From positions 434,001 to 498,000 of the forward strand of contig OZ255629.1 of the NCBI GenBank assembly GCA_965276785.1: a stretch of 64,000 nt of DNA, written 5' to 3'. The stretch is from LMUY01 sp965276785. Lineage in GTDB: Bacteria; Pseudomonadota; Alphaproteobacteria; Acetobacterales; Acetobacteraceae. Of the stretch, positions 35,726-45,105 are shown piece by piece (positions within the stretch are counted from its first letter, which is position 1; each line of letters opens with the position of its first letter). The position numbers and the translations under genes are program-made. A model generated the notes under the pieces. That model was not told where the DNA came from. It did not search any database and saw only the letters and a list, made by a program, of their open reading frames with translations.

Positions 35726-36559
35726 TCAGATCGAATTATCGTCAAAACCGCCACCACTGCCGCCGCCGCTGTCGAACCCGCCGCCACCGCTGTTATCGTC
35801 CCAGCTGCCGCCGCTATCGAAGCCGCCGGCATCGCCCTGAACATTGTTGTCCCAGCCAGGATCGCCTTGCCCCTGCCCGGTATCGCCGTAGTTGTTGACG
35901 ATGGTCTCCTCGGTGGGTCCAGGCATGCCGTAGGCCCCCTCCATGCCGCCACCGAACATACCGCCGCCATGGTGGCCGGAGAACATGTCCATCAGGACGT
36001 TGCCAGCGACCACCCCGCCGGCCACGCCGGCCGCCGTGCGCAGGGCCGAGCCGAGGAAGCCGGATCCGGACTGTCCAAACATGCCCGGCTGCATATTAGG
36101 CGGATACTGCGGCGGCGGCACGGCAGCCGATGCGGCGCCATACTGCGTATATTGCGGCGATGCGCCAGCAGGCGGTCCCTGGTTCCATACCTGCGGACCA
36201 GGCGCCGGGCGGGCGGCCTGGCCGCCGCCGAACAGGTTGCTGAAAAATCCGCCGGCCTGACCGCTTTGAGGCGCGCTTCGCTGGGCCGATTGCTGCGCTG
36301 CCTGCAGCTCCGCCTGAAGCCGCTGAATGCGGTTCGCCGCCTCCGCCAGCGCGGCCTCCTGCACCACCGCCATCTGGGTAATCCGGTAGCGCGCATCCGG
36401 ATGGCTCTGGAACTGATCTGCGATGAAGCGGTCCGCCTCCGGGTCGATCGGCGGCAGCGACGGCTGCGTCGCGGGCACGCTGCGGGCAAACCCGCCCCCC
36501 GCTGCCCCGCCGACGCGGGCGACGAATTGGGCAATAAGGTCGCGTTCCTCGTTGGTCAT
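35726..36559 (-). CDS. DUF2076 family periplasmic-ligand-like protein
   Basis: This 277-residue protein starts MTNEERDLIAQFVARVGGAA and contains DPEADRFIADQFQSHPDARY, YRITQMAVVQEAALAEAANR and a coiled coil IQRLQAELQAAQQSAQRSA. These mark DUF2076. The C-terminal third is glycine/asparagine/serine-rich (GGGFDSGGGSGGGFDD), an intrinsically disordered tail. One possible helix AAGVAGGVVAGNVLMDMF could anchor it. The function is unknown. It is 72 bp downstream of the chemoreceptor stop. Confidence 0.8.
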   Translation of the reverse strand: MTNEERDLIAQFVARVGGAAGGGFARSVPATQPSLPPIDPEADRFIADQFQSHPDARYRITQMAVVQEAALAEAANRIQRLQAELQAAQQSAQRSAPQSGQAGGFFSNLFGGGQAARPAPGPQVWNQGPPAGASPQYTQYGAASAAVPPPQYPPNMQPGMFGQSGSGFLGSALRTAAGVAGGVVAGNVLMDMFSGHHGGGMFGGGMEGAYGMPGPTEETIVNNYGDTGQGQGDPGWDNNVQGDAGGFDSGGSWDDNSGGGGFDSGGGSGGGFDDNSI

Positions 36560-36639
36560 CGGATCACCTGTTGTTCAGCAATGTGAAGCAGACGGGCCGC
36601 CTGGTTGCACAAGCGACGTGGTCGGTCCGCCGGGCGGGT

Positions 36640-37071
36640 TCAAGCCGCGGGCCCAACGCCCAGCCGTGGCGCCTCGATCGCCGGGCATCGATCCATGATA
36701 ACGTTCAAGCCCGCGCTTCGCGCCCGCGCCGCCGCCGCATGGTCGATAACATCCAGTTGAAGCCACACCGTCCGCGCCCGGAGCCGGATGGCCTCATCCA
36801 CCACCTCGCCAGCCCGGTCGGCCGCCCGGAACACATCCACCAGGTCGAGCGGCCCGGCCTCGGCCAAGCAGGCTACAACCGCTTGCCCAAGCAGGCGTTG
36901 CCCCGCCAGCCCGGGATTGACCGGCGTCACCGCCCAACCCTGGGCCAGCAAGAACCGCATCACGCCATGGGACGGCCGCTGCGGCCGAGCGGAAGCTCCC
37001 ACCAGCGCGATGCGCCGGGTGCTATGCAGAATGCTGGCAACCTGCGCGTCGGAAAGCCCATCCACTGCCAT
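36640..37071 (-). CDS. CoA-binding (YccU-type) protein
   Basis: This 143-residue Rossmann-fold protein has RRIALVGASARPQRPSHGVM and GWAVTPVNPGLAGQRLLGQ, then the IVDVFRAADR-type block (LDLVDVFRAADRAGEVVDE) and ARTVWLQLDVIDHAA. This is the CoA-binding domain family seen in YccU. The function is unresolved. It is followed by the divergent glyQ with about 50 bp between starts. Confidence 0.85.
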   Translation of the reverse strand: MAVDGLSDAQVASILHSTRRIALVGASARPQRPSHGVMRFLLAQGWAVTPVNPGLAGQRLLGQAVVACLAEAGPLDLVDVFRAADRAGEVVDEAIRLRARTVWLQLDVIDHAAAARARSAGLNVIMDRCPAIEAPRLGVGPAA

Positions 37072-37121
37072 TCGCGCTCCCCGCTTGTCCTACGTTGCCG
37101 CTTCCGCGACTGTGCGCCGTC

Positions 37122-38015
37122 ATGAGCTCGGCTGCACTCTCCTTCCAAGACCTGATCCTCCGCCTGCACGCTTTCTGGGCCAAGCAGGGCTGCGTAATCC
37201 TGCAGCCCTACGACGTGGAGATGGGCGCCGGCACCTTCCACCCGGCCACGACGTTGCGCGCGCTTGGCCCCCGCCCGTGGCGCGCCGCCTATGTTCAGCC
37301 GTCACGCCGCCCGTCTGATGGGCGCTACGGTGAGAACCCGAATCGGCTGCAGCATTACTATCAGTATCAGGTGATTATGAAACCGGCGCCCGAGACTGCG
37401 CAGGCGCTGATGCTCGCCTCCTACGCCGCCATCGGCTTGGACTCCGCCCGCCATGACATCCGCTTCGTGGAAGACGACTGGGAAAGCCCGACCTTGGGCG
37501 CTTGGGGCCTCGGCTGGGAGGTCTGGTGCGACGGGATGGAGGTGGGTCAGTTTACCTATTTTCAACAAGTTGGCGGCATACCGGTCGCTGTGCCCTCCTT
37601 CGAGATGACCTACGGCTTGGAACGCCTTGCCATGTACGTGCAAGACGTCGAACGGGTCTATGACCTTCAGTTCAACGGTGCCGGCGTGCGCTATGGCGAT
37701 ATCTTCCTGCGCGCCGAACGGGAATACAGTGCGTACAATTTTAGCTTCGCCGACACCGCCATGCTGGCCCGCCATTTCGCCGACGCCGAGCGCGAATGCG
37801 CCAACCTGCTGGCGACCCCGCCGCAGCCACTGGCGCTCCCCGCCTACGATCAGTGCATCAAGGCCAGCCACCTGTTCAACCTGCTTGACGCCCGCGGCGT
37901 GATCAGCGTCACAGAACGGGCCGCCTACATTGCGCGCGTCAGGGCCATGGCCAAGGCCTGTTGCGAAGCCTGGCTTGCAGGAGAGGACGTTGATTCCCTT
38001 GCCCGTTCGCAATAG
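37122..38015 (+). CDS. glyQ: Glycyl-tRNA synthetase alpha chain
   Basis: This 297-residue catalytic subunit activates glycine with ATP for tRNA-Gly. Conserved parts are SFQDLILRLHAFWAKQGCVI, LQPYDVEMGAGTFHPATTLR, RRPSDGRYGENPNRLQHYYQ, YQVIMKPAPE and VPSFEMTYGLERLAMYVQ. ATG 37122 is the family start. The frame is open upstream but non-homologous. glyS follows after 41 bp. Confidence 0.97.
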   Translation: MSSAALSFQDLILRLHAFWAKQGCVILQPYDVEMGAGTFHPATTLRALGPRPWRAAYVQPSRRPSDGRYGENPNRLQHYYQYQVIMKPAPETAQALMLASYAAIGLDSARHDIRFVEDDWESPTLGAWGLGWEVWCDGMEVGQFTYFQQVGGIPVAVPSFEMTYGLERLAMYVQDVERVYDLQFNGAGVRYGDIFLRAEREYSAYNFSFADTAMLARHFADAERECANLLATPPQPLALPAYDQCIKASHLFNLLDARGVISVTERAAYIARVRAMAKACCEAWLAGEDVDSLARSQ

Positions 38016-38056
38016 CTTGCTGCGGTGCACAAGATGGGGTCCAAGCTTGCGGCGTC

Positions 38057-40108
38057 ATGGCTGAACTGCTGCTCGAACTGCTGAGCGAGGAGATACCGGC
38101 CCGCTTGCAAAGCCGCGCCGCCGAGGATCTCGCCCGATTGGCGGCCAACGCGCTCGCCCCGCTCGCACCGGACCACGTGCAGAGCTTCAGTGGACCCCGC
38201 CGGCTCGCGCTCGCCGTGCGCCTGCAGCCCCATACCGAACCTTCCAGCAGTGTGGAACGGGGCCCGCGGCTGGCCGCGCCGGAGCAGGCAGTCAGCGGTT
38301 TCCTCCGCAAGCATGCTGCCACGCCGGACATGCTTGCGGCCGAGGGGGAATACTGGGTTCTGCGCCGGCAATTCCCAGCGCAGAACGCCGCCAGCCTGGT
38401 CGCCGCCGCCATGCCCGGCCTGTTGCGGCGCTTCCCGTGGCCGAAATCCATGCGCTGGGGCGCCACGGGCAGCCTGTTCACCTGGATCCGCCCGCTCCGC
38501 CGCATTCTCTGCCTCCTGGATGGTGCCGTCATTGCCTTCACCCTGGCCGAGGGCGGCGATGACGGTCACGGCTTGGCCGCGGCCTGCGAGACGGAGGGCC
38601 ACCGCTTCATGGCGCCGGGTGCGTTTGTCGTCCGGTCCGCCGCGGAATGGCAGGCTGGGCTACTCGCCAAGCGCGTCATCGTCAGCGCCGCCGAGCGCGG
38701 CCGGCGCATCAGCGAGGGGGTCGCGGCGCTCGCCGCCGCCCAGGGCCTCGACGTGGTGCCCGACCCGGCGCTGCTCGACGAGGTGGCGGGCCTGGTGGAA
38801 TGGCCGGTTCCCCTGCTCGGCCGCATCGATCCGGCGGCGATGGATCTTCCTCCCGAAGTCCTGCAAGTCTCGATGCGGGTGAACCAGCGCTACTTCGCGC
38901 TGCGCCAGCCCAACGGCGCGGCCGCCCCGTTTTTTGCCTTCGTCGCCAATATAGAGGCGGCCGATGGGGGCCAGACCATCGTTGCTGGCAACGAACGCGT
39001 GCTCCGCGCCCGCTTCTCCGACGCTCGCCATTTCTGGGACAGCGACCGGGCTATGAAACTCGCCGACCGCGTGCCGGGTCTGGACGCTGTCACGTTCCAT
39101 GCCAAGCTCGGCAGCCAAGGCGCTCGCGTGCATCGCCTGGTGCAACTGGCCGAAGCCATCGCGCCGCTGGTGGGCGCCGACCCGCCGCTCGCCGCCCGCG
39201 CGGCCTGGCTCGCCAAGGCCGACTTGTTGACCGGCATGGTCGGCGAATTCCCCGAGTTGCAGGGCGCCATGGGCCGCTACTACGCCCTCCACGATGGCGA
39301 GAACCCGGCCGTGGCAGATGCAGTGCGTGACCATTACGCGCCCCGCGGCGCTGCGGACGCGGTGCCGGCCGCACCCGTGTCAGTGGCGGTCGCACTTGCC
39401 GACAAGCTCGACGTGCTGGCCAGCTTCTTCGCCGTTGGTGAAGTCCCGACAGGGTCCGGCGACCCGTTTGCGCTGCGCCGCGCTGCGCTGGGCCTGGTCC
39501 GCATTCTGCGCGACCACGGCCCCGGCCTGCCTCTGCGGCCGTTGATCGGCCTTTGCGGTGCGTCTTTGCCCGCGCCCCCGCCGGTTGACGCCGTGCTCGC
39601 TTTCGTCATCGAGCGAGCCCGCGTTCAGCTTCGCGCCGAGGGCGCCCGGCACGACGTGCTAGACGCCGTGTTCGCCGCCGGGGGCAGCGACGACTTGGCT
39701 GCACTATTGCTCCTGTCCGCCCAGCTTGGCGTCTTGCTGGCAACGCAGGCCGGGCAGAGCCTCCTGGTCGCCAACAAACGCGCCGCCAACATCCTGCGCA
39801 TCGAGTCCGCCAAGGATGGCCCGCACGATGGAGCGCCGGATCCGGCGATGTTTCAGGCCGCAGAGGAGCGCGCCTTGAGCGAGAGCCTTGACGAGGTGGC
39901 TCAGCAACTCTCCAGCCTGATACAAGCGCTCGATTTTTCTGTTGCGATGCAGAAACTTGCCTCGTTGCGGCCCTATTTAGATGTATTTTTTGCAACAGTT
40001 ACGGTAAATGACACGAACTCCGCGCTTCGCCACAACCGCCTGCGTCTGCTACATCGCGTCTGCCAGACCATGAACCGTGTTGCAGACTTCTCCCGTATCG
40101 AGGGCTAA
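38057..40108 (+). CDS. glyS: Glycyl-tRNA synthetase beta chain
   Basis: This 683-residue subunit provides the tRNA-binding and HD-domain parts of the alpha2beta2 enzyme. Conserved segments are MAELLLELLSEEIPARLQSR, GPRRLALAVRL, FSDARHFWDSDRAMKLADR and AYEAL-like GDPFALRRAALGLVRILRD near the C-terminus, plus the ANKRAANIL motif. It lies 41 bp after glyQ and 3 bp before ppdK, so all three are likely one transcript. Confidence 0.97.
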   Translation: MAELLLELLSEEIPARLQSRAAEDLARLAANALAPLAPDHVQSFSGPRRLALAVRLQPHTEPSSSVERGPRLAAPEQAVSGFLRKHAATPDMLAAEGEYWVLRRQFPAQNAASLVAAAMPGLLRRFPWPKSMRWGATGSLFTWIRPLRRILCLLDGAVIAFTLAEGGDDGHGLAAACETEGHRFMAPGAFVVRSAAEWQAGLLAKRVIVSAAERGRRISEGVAALAAAQGLDVVPDPALLDEVAGLVEWPVPLLGRIDPAAMDLPPEVLQVSMRVNQRYFALRQPNGAAAPFFAFVANIEAADGGQTIVAGNERVLRARFSDARHFWDSDRAMKLADRVPGLDAVTFHAKLGSQGARVHRLVQLAEAIAPLVGADPPLAARAAWLAKADLLTGMVGEFPELQGAMGRYYALHDGENPAVADAVRDHYAPRGAADAVPAAPVSVAVALADKLDVLASFFAVGEVPTGSGDPFALRRAALGLVRILRDHGPGLPLRPLIGLCGASLPAPPPVDAVLAFVIERARVQLRAEGARHDVLDAVFAAGGSDDLAALLLLSAQLGVLLATQAGQSLLVANKRAANILRIESAKDGPHDGAPDPAMFQAAEERALSESLDEVAQQLSSLIQALDFSVAMQKLASLRPYLDVFFATVTVNDTNSALRHNRLRLLHRVCQTMNRVADFSRIEG

Positions 40109-40111
40109 CGA

Positions 40112-42781
40112 ATGACCAAATGGGTGTACAGCTTCGGCGCCGGGCACAACGAGGGCCGCGCCGACATGCGCAACCTGCTCGGTGGCAAAGGCGCCAATCT
40201 GGCCGAAATGGCGTCCATTGAACTCCCTGTTCCGCCGGGCTTCACCATCACGACGGAAGTCTGCACCGCCTTCTACGAGAACGGCCGCCAGTATCCCGGC
40301 GAGCTGAGCGACCAAGTGCGCGAGGCGCTGGCCCGGATTGAACAGTCTGTCGGGCTGCAATTCGGCGACCGCAAGCATCCGCTCCTGGTCTCGGTCCGCT
40401 CCGGCGCCCGCGTCTCCATGCCCGGCATGATGGACACGGTGCTCAACCTGGGGCTGAACGACGAGACCGTGCTGGGACTGGCCGACGCCAGCGGCGATGC
40501 GCGTTTCGCCTGGGACAGCTATCGCCGCTTCATCCAGATGTATGGCTCGGTCGTCCTCGGCGTGGACCATCATCGGTTTGAGGACATCATCGAGCATGCC
40601 AAGCTCGACGCTGGCGTCACCGAAGACACCGCGCTCTCGCCGCAGCACTGGCAGAGTGTCGCCGCCGAATATAAGGAGATGGTGCAGGCGGAACTTGGCA
40701 AGCCGTTCCCGCAAGACCCCGAGGAGCAGCTTTGGGGCGCCATCGGCGCGGTGTTCGGTTCCTGGATGAACCCCCGTGCCAACACCTATCGCCGGTTGCA
40801 CGACATCCCGGCGAGTTGGGGCACCGCGGTGAACGTCCAGGCGATGGTGTTCGGCAACATGGGCGAGGACTGCGCGACTGGTGTCTGCTTCACGCGCGAC
40901 CCCTCCACCGGCGAAGACATCTTCTACGGCGAATATTTGGTGAATGCCCAGGGTGAGGACGTCGTGGCCGGCATCCGCACGCCGCAGCCGCTGTCGCAGG
41001 GGCGCGCCAAGCCCGGCGAGAAATCGATGGAGGCGGCGCTGCCGGCCGTCTACCAGGACCTGGTGCACGTCCGCACCACGCTGGAGACGCACTATAAGGA
41101 CATGCAGGATATCGAGTTTACCGTGCAGCAAGGCAAGCTGTACATGCTGCAGACCCGTAACGGCAAACGCACCGCCGCCGCCTCGCTGCGGATTGCCGTC
41201 GAGATGGCCGAGTCAGGGTTGATCGATCGGAAAGAAGCCGTTCTGCGCATCAACCCCGCCAGCCTCGACCAGCTGCTGCACCCGATGCTGGACCCGAAGG
41301 CGCCGCGCACGGCGATCTCCAAGGGCCTGCCGGCCAGCCCCGGCGCCGCCAGCGGTGTCGCCGTGTTCCATTCCGACGAAGCTGAAATGCGCGCGGCTAA
41401 GGGCGAGCCGGTGATCCTGGTGCGCATCGAGACCAGCCCGGAGGACATCCACGGCATGCACGCCGCCCGCGGGATCGTCACCACCCGCGGCGGCATGACC
41501 AGCCACGCGGCGGTGGTCGCTCGCGGTATGGGCCGCCCCTGCGTTGCTGGCGCCGGCGGTATCTCGGTGGATTACGGCGCCCAAACGATGACAGCGGGCG
41601 GCACCGTCATTCGTGCCGGGGATACCATCACTCTGGACGGCGCCACGGGGGAGGTGTTCGCCGGCGCCGTGCCGATGATCGAGCCCGCGATGTCCGGCGA
41701 GTTCGCGACCCTCATGGCTTGGGCCGACGATTTGCGCCGCATGAAGGTGCGCACCAACGCCGAGACCCCGCTGGATGCCGAGACTGCGCGCAAGTTCGGC
41801 GCGGAGGGGATCGGGCTGTGCCGTACCGAGCACATGTTCTTCGACCCGGCGCGGATCGGCGCCGTCCGCCAGATGATCATGTCGCAGGACGAAACCGGCC
41901 GCCGTGCCGCCCTTGCCAAGCTGTTGCCGTTCCAGCGCGACGACTTCCGCGACCTGTTCCGCATCATGGCCGGCCTGCCCGTTACCATCCGGCTGCTCGA
42001 CCCCCCGCTGCACGAGTTCCTGCCCCACCACGAGGCGGAGCTTGCAGAGGTGGCTGCAGCCCTTGGCGAGGATCTCGACGTGATCCGGCGCCGTGGCGAA
42101 GAGTTGCAGGAAGCCAACCCGATGCTGGGCCATCGCGGTTGCCGGCTTGGGATTTCCTACCCCGAGATTTATGAGATGCAGGCGCGTGCGATTTTCGAGG
42201 GCGCGCTCGCTGCCAACGAGGAGGGGGCCGAACTCCCTGTTCCAGAGATCATGATCCCGCTCGTTGCCACCAAGCGCGAGCTTGAGATCACCCGCGCCCA
42301 AATCGACCGCGTGGCGGCCGCAGTGTTCGCGGAGACCGGCCGGACCATGGCCTATTCCGTCGGAACCATGATCGAGCTTCCGCGCGCGGCGCTGACGGCC
42401 GACAAGATTGCTGAAGTGGCGGACTTCTTCAGTTTCGGCACCAATGACCTGACGCAGACCGCCTTCGGTCTCTCCCGCGACGATGCCGGCAAGTTCCTGC
42501 CGCACTACATCGAGCAGGGGATCCTCGCCAAGGACCCGTTTGTGTCCATCGACGTGGAGGGCGTCGGCGCCTTGGTGCGCATCGCCAGCGAAAAGGGCCG
42601 CCATACGAAAAATGCCCTGAAGATGGGAATTTGCGGCGAACACGGCGGAGACCCGGCGTCCATTGCGTTCTGCGAGTTGGTTGGCTTGGACTACGTGTCT
42701 TGCTCGCCCTACCGCGTTCCGGTGGCTCGGCTGGCTGCGGCTCAGGCCGCGCTGGGCGTGACCGGTGACAAAACCGCCTGA
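40112..42781 (+). CDS. ppdK: Pyruvate phosphate dikinase
   Basis: This 889-residue enzyme interconverts pyruvate, ATP and phosphate with PEP, AMP and PPi. Domains in order are the N-terminal ATP-grasp domain (LLGGKGANLAEMASI, SVRSGARVSMPGMMDTVLNL), the swivelling phosphohistidine domain with catalytic His465 in GGMTSHAAVVARGMGRPC, and the C-terminal TIM barrel with Cys841 in GICGEHGGDP. It supports gluconeogenesis from pyruvate or PPi-linked glycolysis. In many alphaproteobacteria it is the gene after glyS. Confidence 0.98.
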   Translation: MTKWVYSFGAGHNEGRADMRNLLGGKGANLAEMASIELPVPPGFTITTEVCTAFYENGRQYPGELSDQVREALARIEQSVGLQFGDRKHPLLVSVRSGARVSMPGMMDTVLNLGLNDETVLGLADASGDARFAWDSYRRFIQMYGSVVLGVDHHRFEDIIEHAKLDAGVTEDTALSPQHWQSVAAEYKEMVQAELGKPFPQDPEEQLWGAIGAVFGSWMNPRANTYRRLHDIPASWGTAVNVQAMVFGNMGEDCATGVCFTRDPSTGEDIFYGEYLVNAQGEDVVAGIRTPQPLSQGRAKPGEKSMEAALPAVYQDLVHVRTTLETHYKDMQDIEFTVQQGKLYMLQTRNGKRTAAASLRIAVEMAESGLIDRKEAVLRINPASLDQLLHPMLDPKAPRTAISKGLPASPGAASGVAVFHSDEAEMRAAKGEPVILVRIETSPEDIHGMHAARGIVTTRGGMTSHAAVVARGMGRPCVAGAGGISVDYGAQTMTAGGTVIRAGDTITLDGATGEVFAGAVPMIEPAMSGEFATLMAWADDLRRMKVRTNAETPLDAETARKFGAEGIGLCRTEHMFFDPARIGAVRQMIMSQDETGRRAALAKLLPFQRDDFRDLFRIMAGLPVTIRLLDPPLHEFLPHHEAELAEVAAALGEDLDVIRRRGEELQEANPMLGHRGCRLGISYPEIYEMQARAIFEGALAANEEGAELPVPEIMIPLVATKRELEITRAQIDRVAAAVFAETGRTMAYSVGTMIELPRAALTADKIAEVADFFSFGTNDLTQTAFGLSRDDAGKFLPHYIEQGILAKDPFVSIDVEGVGALVRIASEKGRHTKNALKMGICGEHGGDPASIAFCELVGLDYVSCSPYRVPVARLAAAQAALGVTGDKTA

Positions 42782-43043
42782 AGCGGGCTCAATCGCTTTG
42801 TCCGCCTATGTGGCGCTCCTGCAACAGCCCACGCCATAAATTGGTCCAGCCTGAAGCGATCATCGCAGTCAATGCTCTGCACAAAGCCTGTCAGGCCGAA
42901 CGAGTAGTCGTGTTTTCTTAGTTCGTTCTAACCTCTTCACGTTTGCTTAGTACAAAAAACGCTAAGATCGATTATCACACCATGGTGTTCCGTCGCAGGT
43001 TACGGTATGCCATCGTGCGACAAAATTTTTTGGGGTTGTGCTG
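42782..43043. other. AT-richer leader before the RTX-like gene, with part of the dispersed repeat
   Basis: This 262-bp gap is clearly richer in A+T than its surroundings from about 42880 on. TTGGTCCAGCCTGAAGCGAT (42841-42860) matches one half of the palindromic repeat described at 26540 and 34263. A run TACAAAAAACGCTAAGATCG and ACAAAATTTTTTGG lies near the start. It probably holds the promoter of the next gene; no specific sigma-factor box is proposed. Confidence 0.5.
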
Positions 43044-44300
43044 ATGCCTGGGATCACGGTGGGTGGCGCAAACGGCGCTACTTTGAATTATACGAGCGGG
43101 GACGCGCTTGCCGCTGCCAACGCGCTTGCCACGCAGATCACGACCAGCCTCGGTAATGGCAGCCTCACGAGTTTCAACTACACCGGCAGCGGCACCGTCG
43201 CGCCGGAACCAACGTCCGGCTCCGGCGGCGTCGTCAACTTTACCCAAACAACGACGACGCCGGTCTTCGTTAATGGTGCGGACAAGGCGATCATTATCGG
43301 CGCCAACGGCCCGGTGTCGGTTCAAGGGGGCGCGGTCGGCGTAACGTTGGTCGCCGGTGCCGGGCTCGCCGGTGCCGCGCTCAACGTTAGCTACACCAAT
43401 ATTACGCCGAGCGGGAGCGCGACCGACCAGATCGCGATTCTCGGTGGCAACAACCTCGTCCAAACCGCGACATTCGGCACCGGCAACTACAACGTGCAGA
43501 CCGGGGATGGTAACGACTCCATCAGCATCCTGCTCGGCAACTCAACCGTAAATCCCGGCACCGGCCACAACGTGGTCAATGTTGGCGCGGGCAGCAGCGT
43601 GGTCTACTCCGAGGGTTACGACTCGATTACGGGGGCTGTATCCGGCGGCGGCTCCGATACGGTTAACATCGGCTCCGGCCAGACCTCCATCAATCCCGGC
43701 ACCAGCAATTTCCTGCTCAACGATTCTTCGGCCAACCCTCTCGCAATCACCCTCGGTTCAGGCACCACGACCGTGAACTTCGGGGCGGGGGCTTCGGGTA
43801 CGATTTCGGCCCCGAACAGCAGCGCTACCATTACGGGCGTAGGCACGGTGGTTGCGCACCCGACCAGCACCGGAGATGGCTACACCGTCACCGGTGCGGC
43901 CAATGCCAACATCGTCGCCGGGGCCCAAAATGAGACCATCTCGGGCGGCGGATCGTCGGGCAATGAGGTGTTTCGCGCTGGTACCGGCAACGACACGCTG
44001 ATTGCGGGGCCAGGTGCCGCGATACTGAGCGGCGCAATCGGTCCGGCAGCCAGTGCGCTGCTGGTTTCCGGCACGGGTCTCTCCACCACCTTCGCCTTCG
44101 TAAACGGCCAGTTCGGCGGAGGCTCCGACACAATTAGCGGGTTCAAGCCAAGCGACGTCCTGTCTCTCACTGGCTATGGTAGTAATCCTCAGGGCACCGC
44201 TGTGATGACTGGCGGAAATACCGTCGTCACGCTGAGCGATGGCACCACCATCACCATCGCTGGAGCCACACCGAGCCAGGGCCAATATCGCATCGGCTGA
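43044..44300 (+). CDS. Probable secreted RTX-like beta-repeat protein
   Basis: This 418-residue protein is rich in Gly, Thr, Ser, Asn and almost free of Lys, Arg and Cys, typical of parallel-beta repeat proteins. It has no Sec signal. Repeats contain RTX-like GxGxD motifs: VQTGDGNDSISILLGNS and FRAGTGNDTLIAGPGA. The C-terminus (GGGSDTISGFKPSDVLSLTG, VVTLSDGTTITIAGA) resembles the ends of type I-secreted calcium-binding proteins. No ABC/HlyD secretion genes are near. ATG 43044 or GTG 43038 could start it; no strong ribosome site is seen. The function, whether adhesin, matrix or other surface role, is unknown. Confidence 0.7.
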   Translation: MPGITVGGANGATLNYTSGDALAAANALATQITTSLGNGSLTSFNYTGSGTVAPEPTSGSGGVVNFTQTTTTPVFVNGADKAIIIGANGPVSVQGGAVGVTLVAGAGLAGAALNVSYTNITPSGSATDQIAILGGNNLVQTATFGTGNYNVQTGDGNDSISILLGNSTVNPGTGHNVVNVGAGSSVVYSEGYDSITGAVSGGGSDTVNIGSGQTSINPGTSNFLLNDSSANPLAITLGSGTTTVNFGAGASGTISAPNSSATITGVGTVVAHPTSTGDGYTVTGAANANIVAGAQNETISGGGSSGNEVFRAGTGNDTLIAGPGAAILSGAIGPAASALLVSGTGLSTTFAFVNGQFGGGSDTISGFKPSDVLSLTGYGSNPQGTAVMTGGNTVVTLSDGTTITIAGATPSQGQYRIG

Positions 44301-44314
44301 TCGGCCCATCTCAG

Positions 44315-44346
44315 CGGGGCGCCAGTGCTATCATATTGGCGCTCCG
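44315..44346 (+). terminator. 10-bp hairpin after the RTX-like gene
   Basis: CGGGGCGCCA and TGGCGCTCCG pair around a 12-nt loop (one G-U pair), 14 bp after the stop. There is no T-run. It is a plausible terminator. Confidence 0.5.
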
Positions 44347-44725
44347 CTCCCGAGCCTCCGCTTAAGGAGCGCTCAATCGGGGCTCCTTCCCGCACGAAGC
44401 CTTCCAGAGTGATATCTCCGACTCGGCGCATGACGACAAGTGCACAGGATCATGGACGGGCGATAAAGTCCGCGCACTTCTTGAGAGTGAATTGGGCGAG
44501 CGATTCTGCAATGCGGGTCTAGGCACCCTCCGCTATTCTCTCGTTGGCTCTGCGCGGGAGCGTCTGAGCTTGAAGCGACACTGGCCACCGGAGACCGCTC
44601 CGGCCCGGCGTATCGCGGGGGCTGCCGAGTTGATGAAAGTAATAAGAACAAAGCATTCTGCGGCTGAGCCTCGGCGGGGCCAGGAGGAGGCTGCGAGACA
44701 GTTTTACCTTCCGCCGCTGAAGAAC

Positions 44726-45006
44726 ATGGGCAGGATCAAGTATTCCGAAGTGGTCGAGGCGATCAAAACCGCAGTGACAGCGGTTCGTGCTCGATCGGGC
44801 AACGTCTGCCCGGCCAACGTGAGCTCGCCGCCCATCTCGGCGTCACCAGCGCGACCGTAACGAAAGCCGTGGGCGAACTCATCCGCCGTGGTGTCCTGAC
44901 GGCGAAATCCGGATCGAGTATTTCGTTGCCAGGCGGGTTCCGCTTTCGCCCAGCACAATCCAATAGGTCTGATCTCTGCACTTGGCGCTCAATCGGCGGC
45001 CGATGA
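44726..45006 (+). pseudogene. GntR-type HTH regulator fragment with a frameshift
   Basis: From ATG 44726 the frame reads MGRIKYSEVVEAIKTAVTAV then RARSGNV. The homologous reading moves to the next frame near 44800 as GQRLPGQRELAAHLGVTSAT, VTKAVGELIRRGVLTAKSGS and ends at TGA 45004. Together these make a winged-helix DNA-binding domain of GntR type (conserved RLPGQRELA and L-x-x-x-G-L-L-T-A) with no effector domain. One missing base explains the break. The rest of 44301-45105 (about 800 bp) has no other recognisable gene. Confidence 0.7.
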
Positions 45007-45105
45007 ACCCTATTCGGCCTATTTTGTCTCAAGTCTTCGCCCAGCTTAGGGCGAACCTGGCCCGTTTCCTCCTATATTTTCCCGAATTACCCAACCTTCT
45101 GCCCA

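Noticed and set aside
44301..44725. Small frames between the RTX-like gene and the GntR remnant
   Set aside because: No recognisable domain or good ribosome site in any frame.
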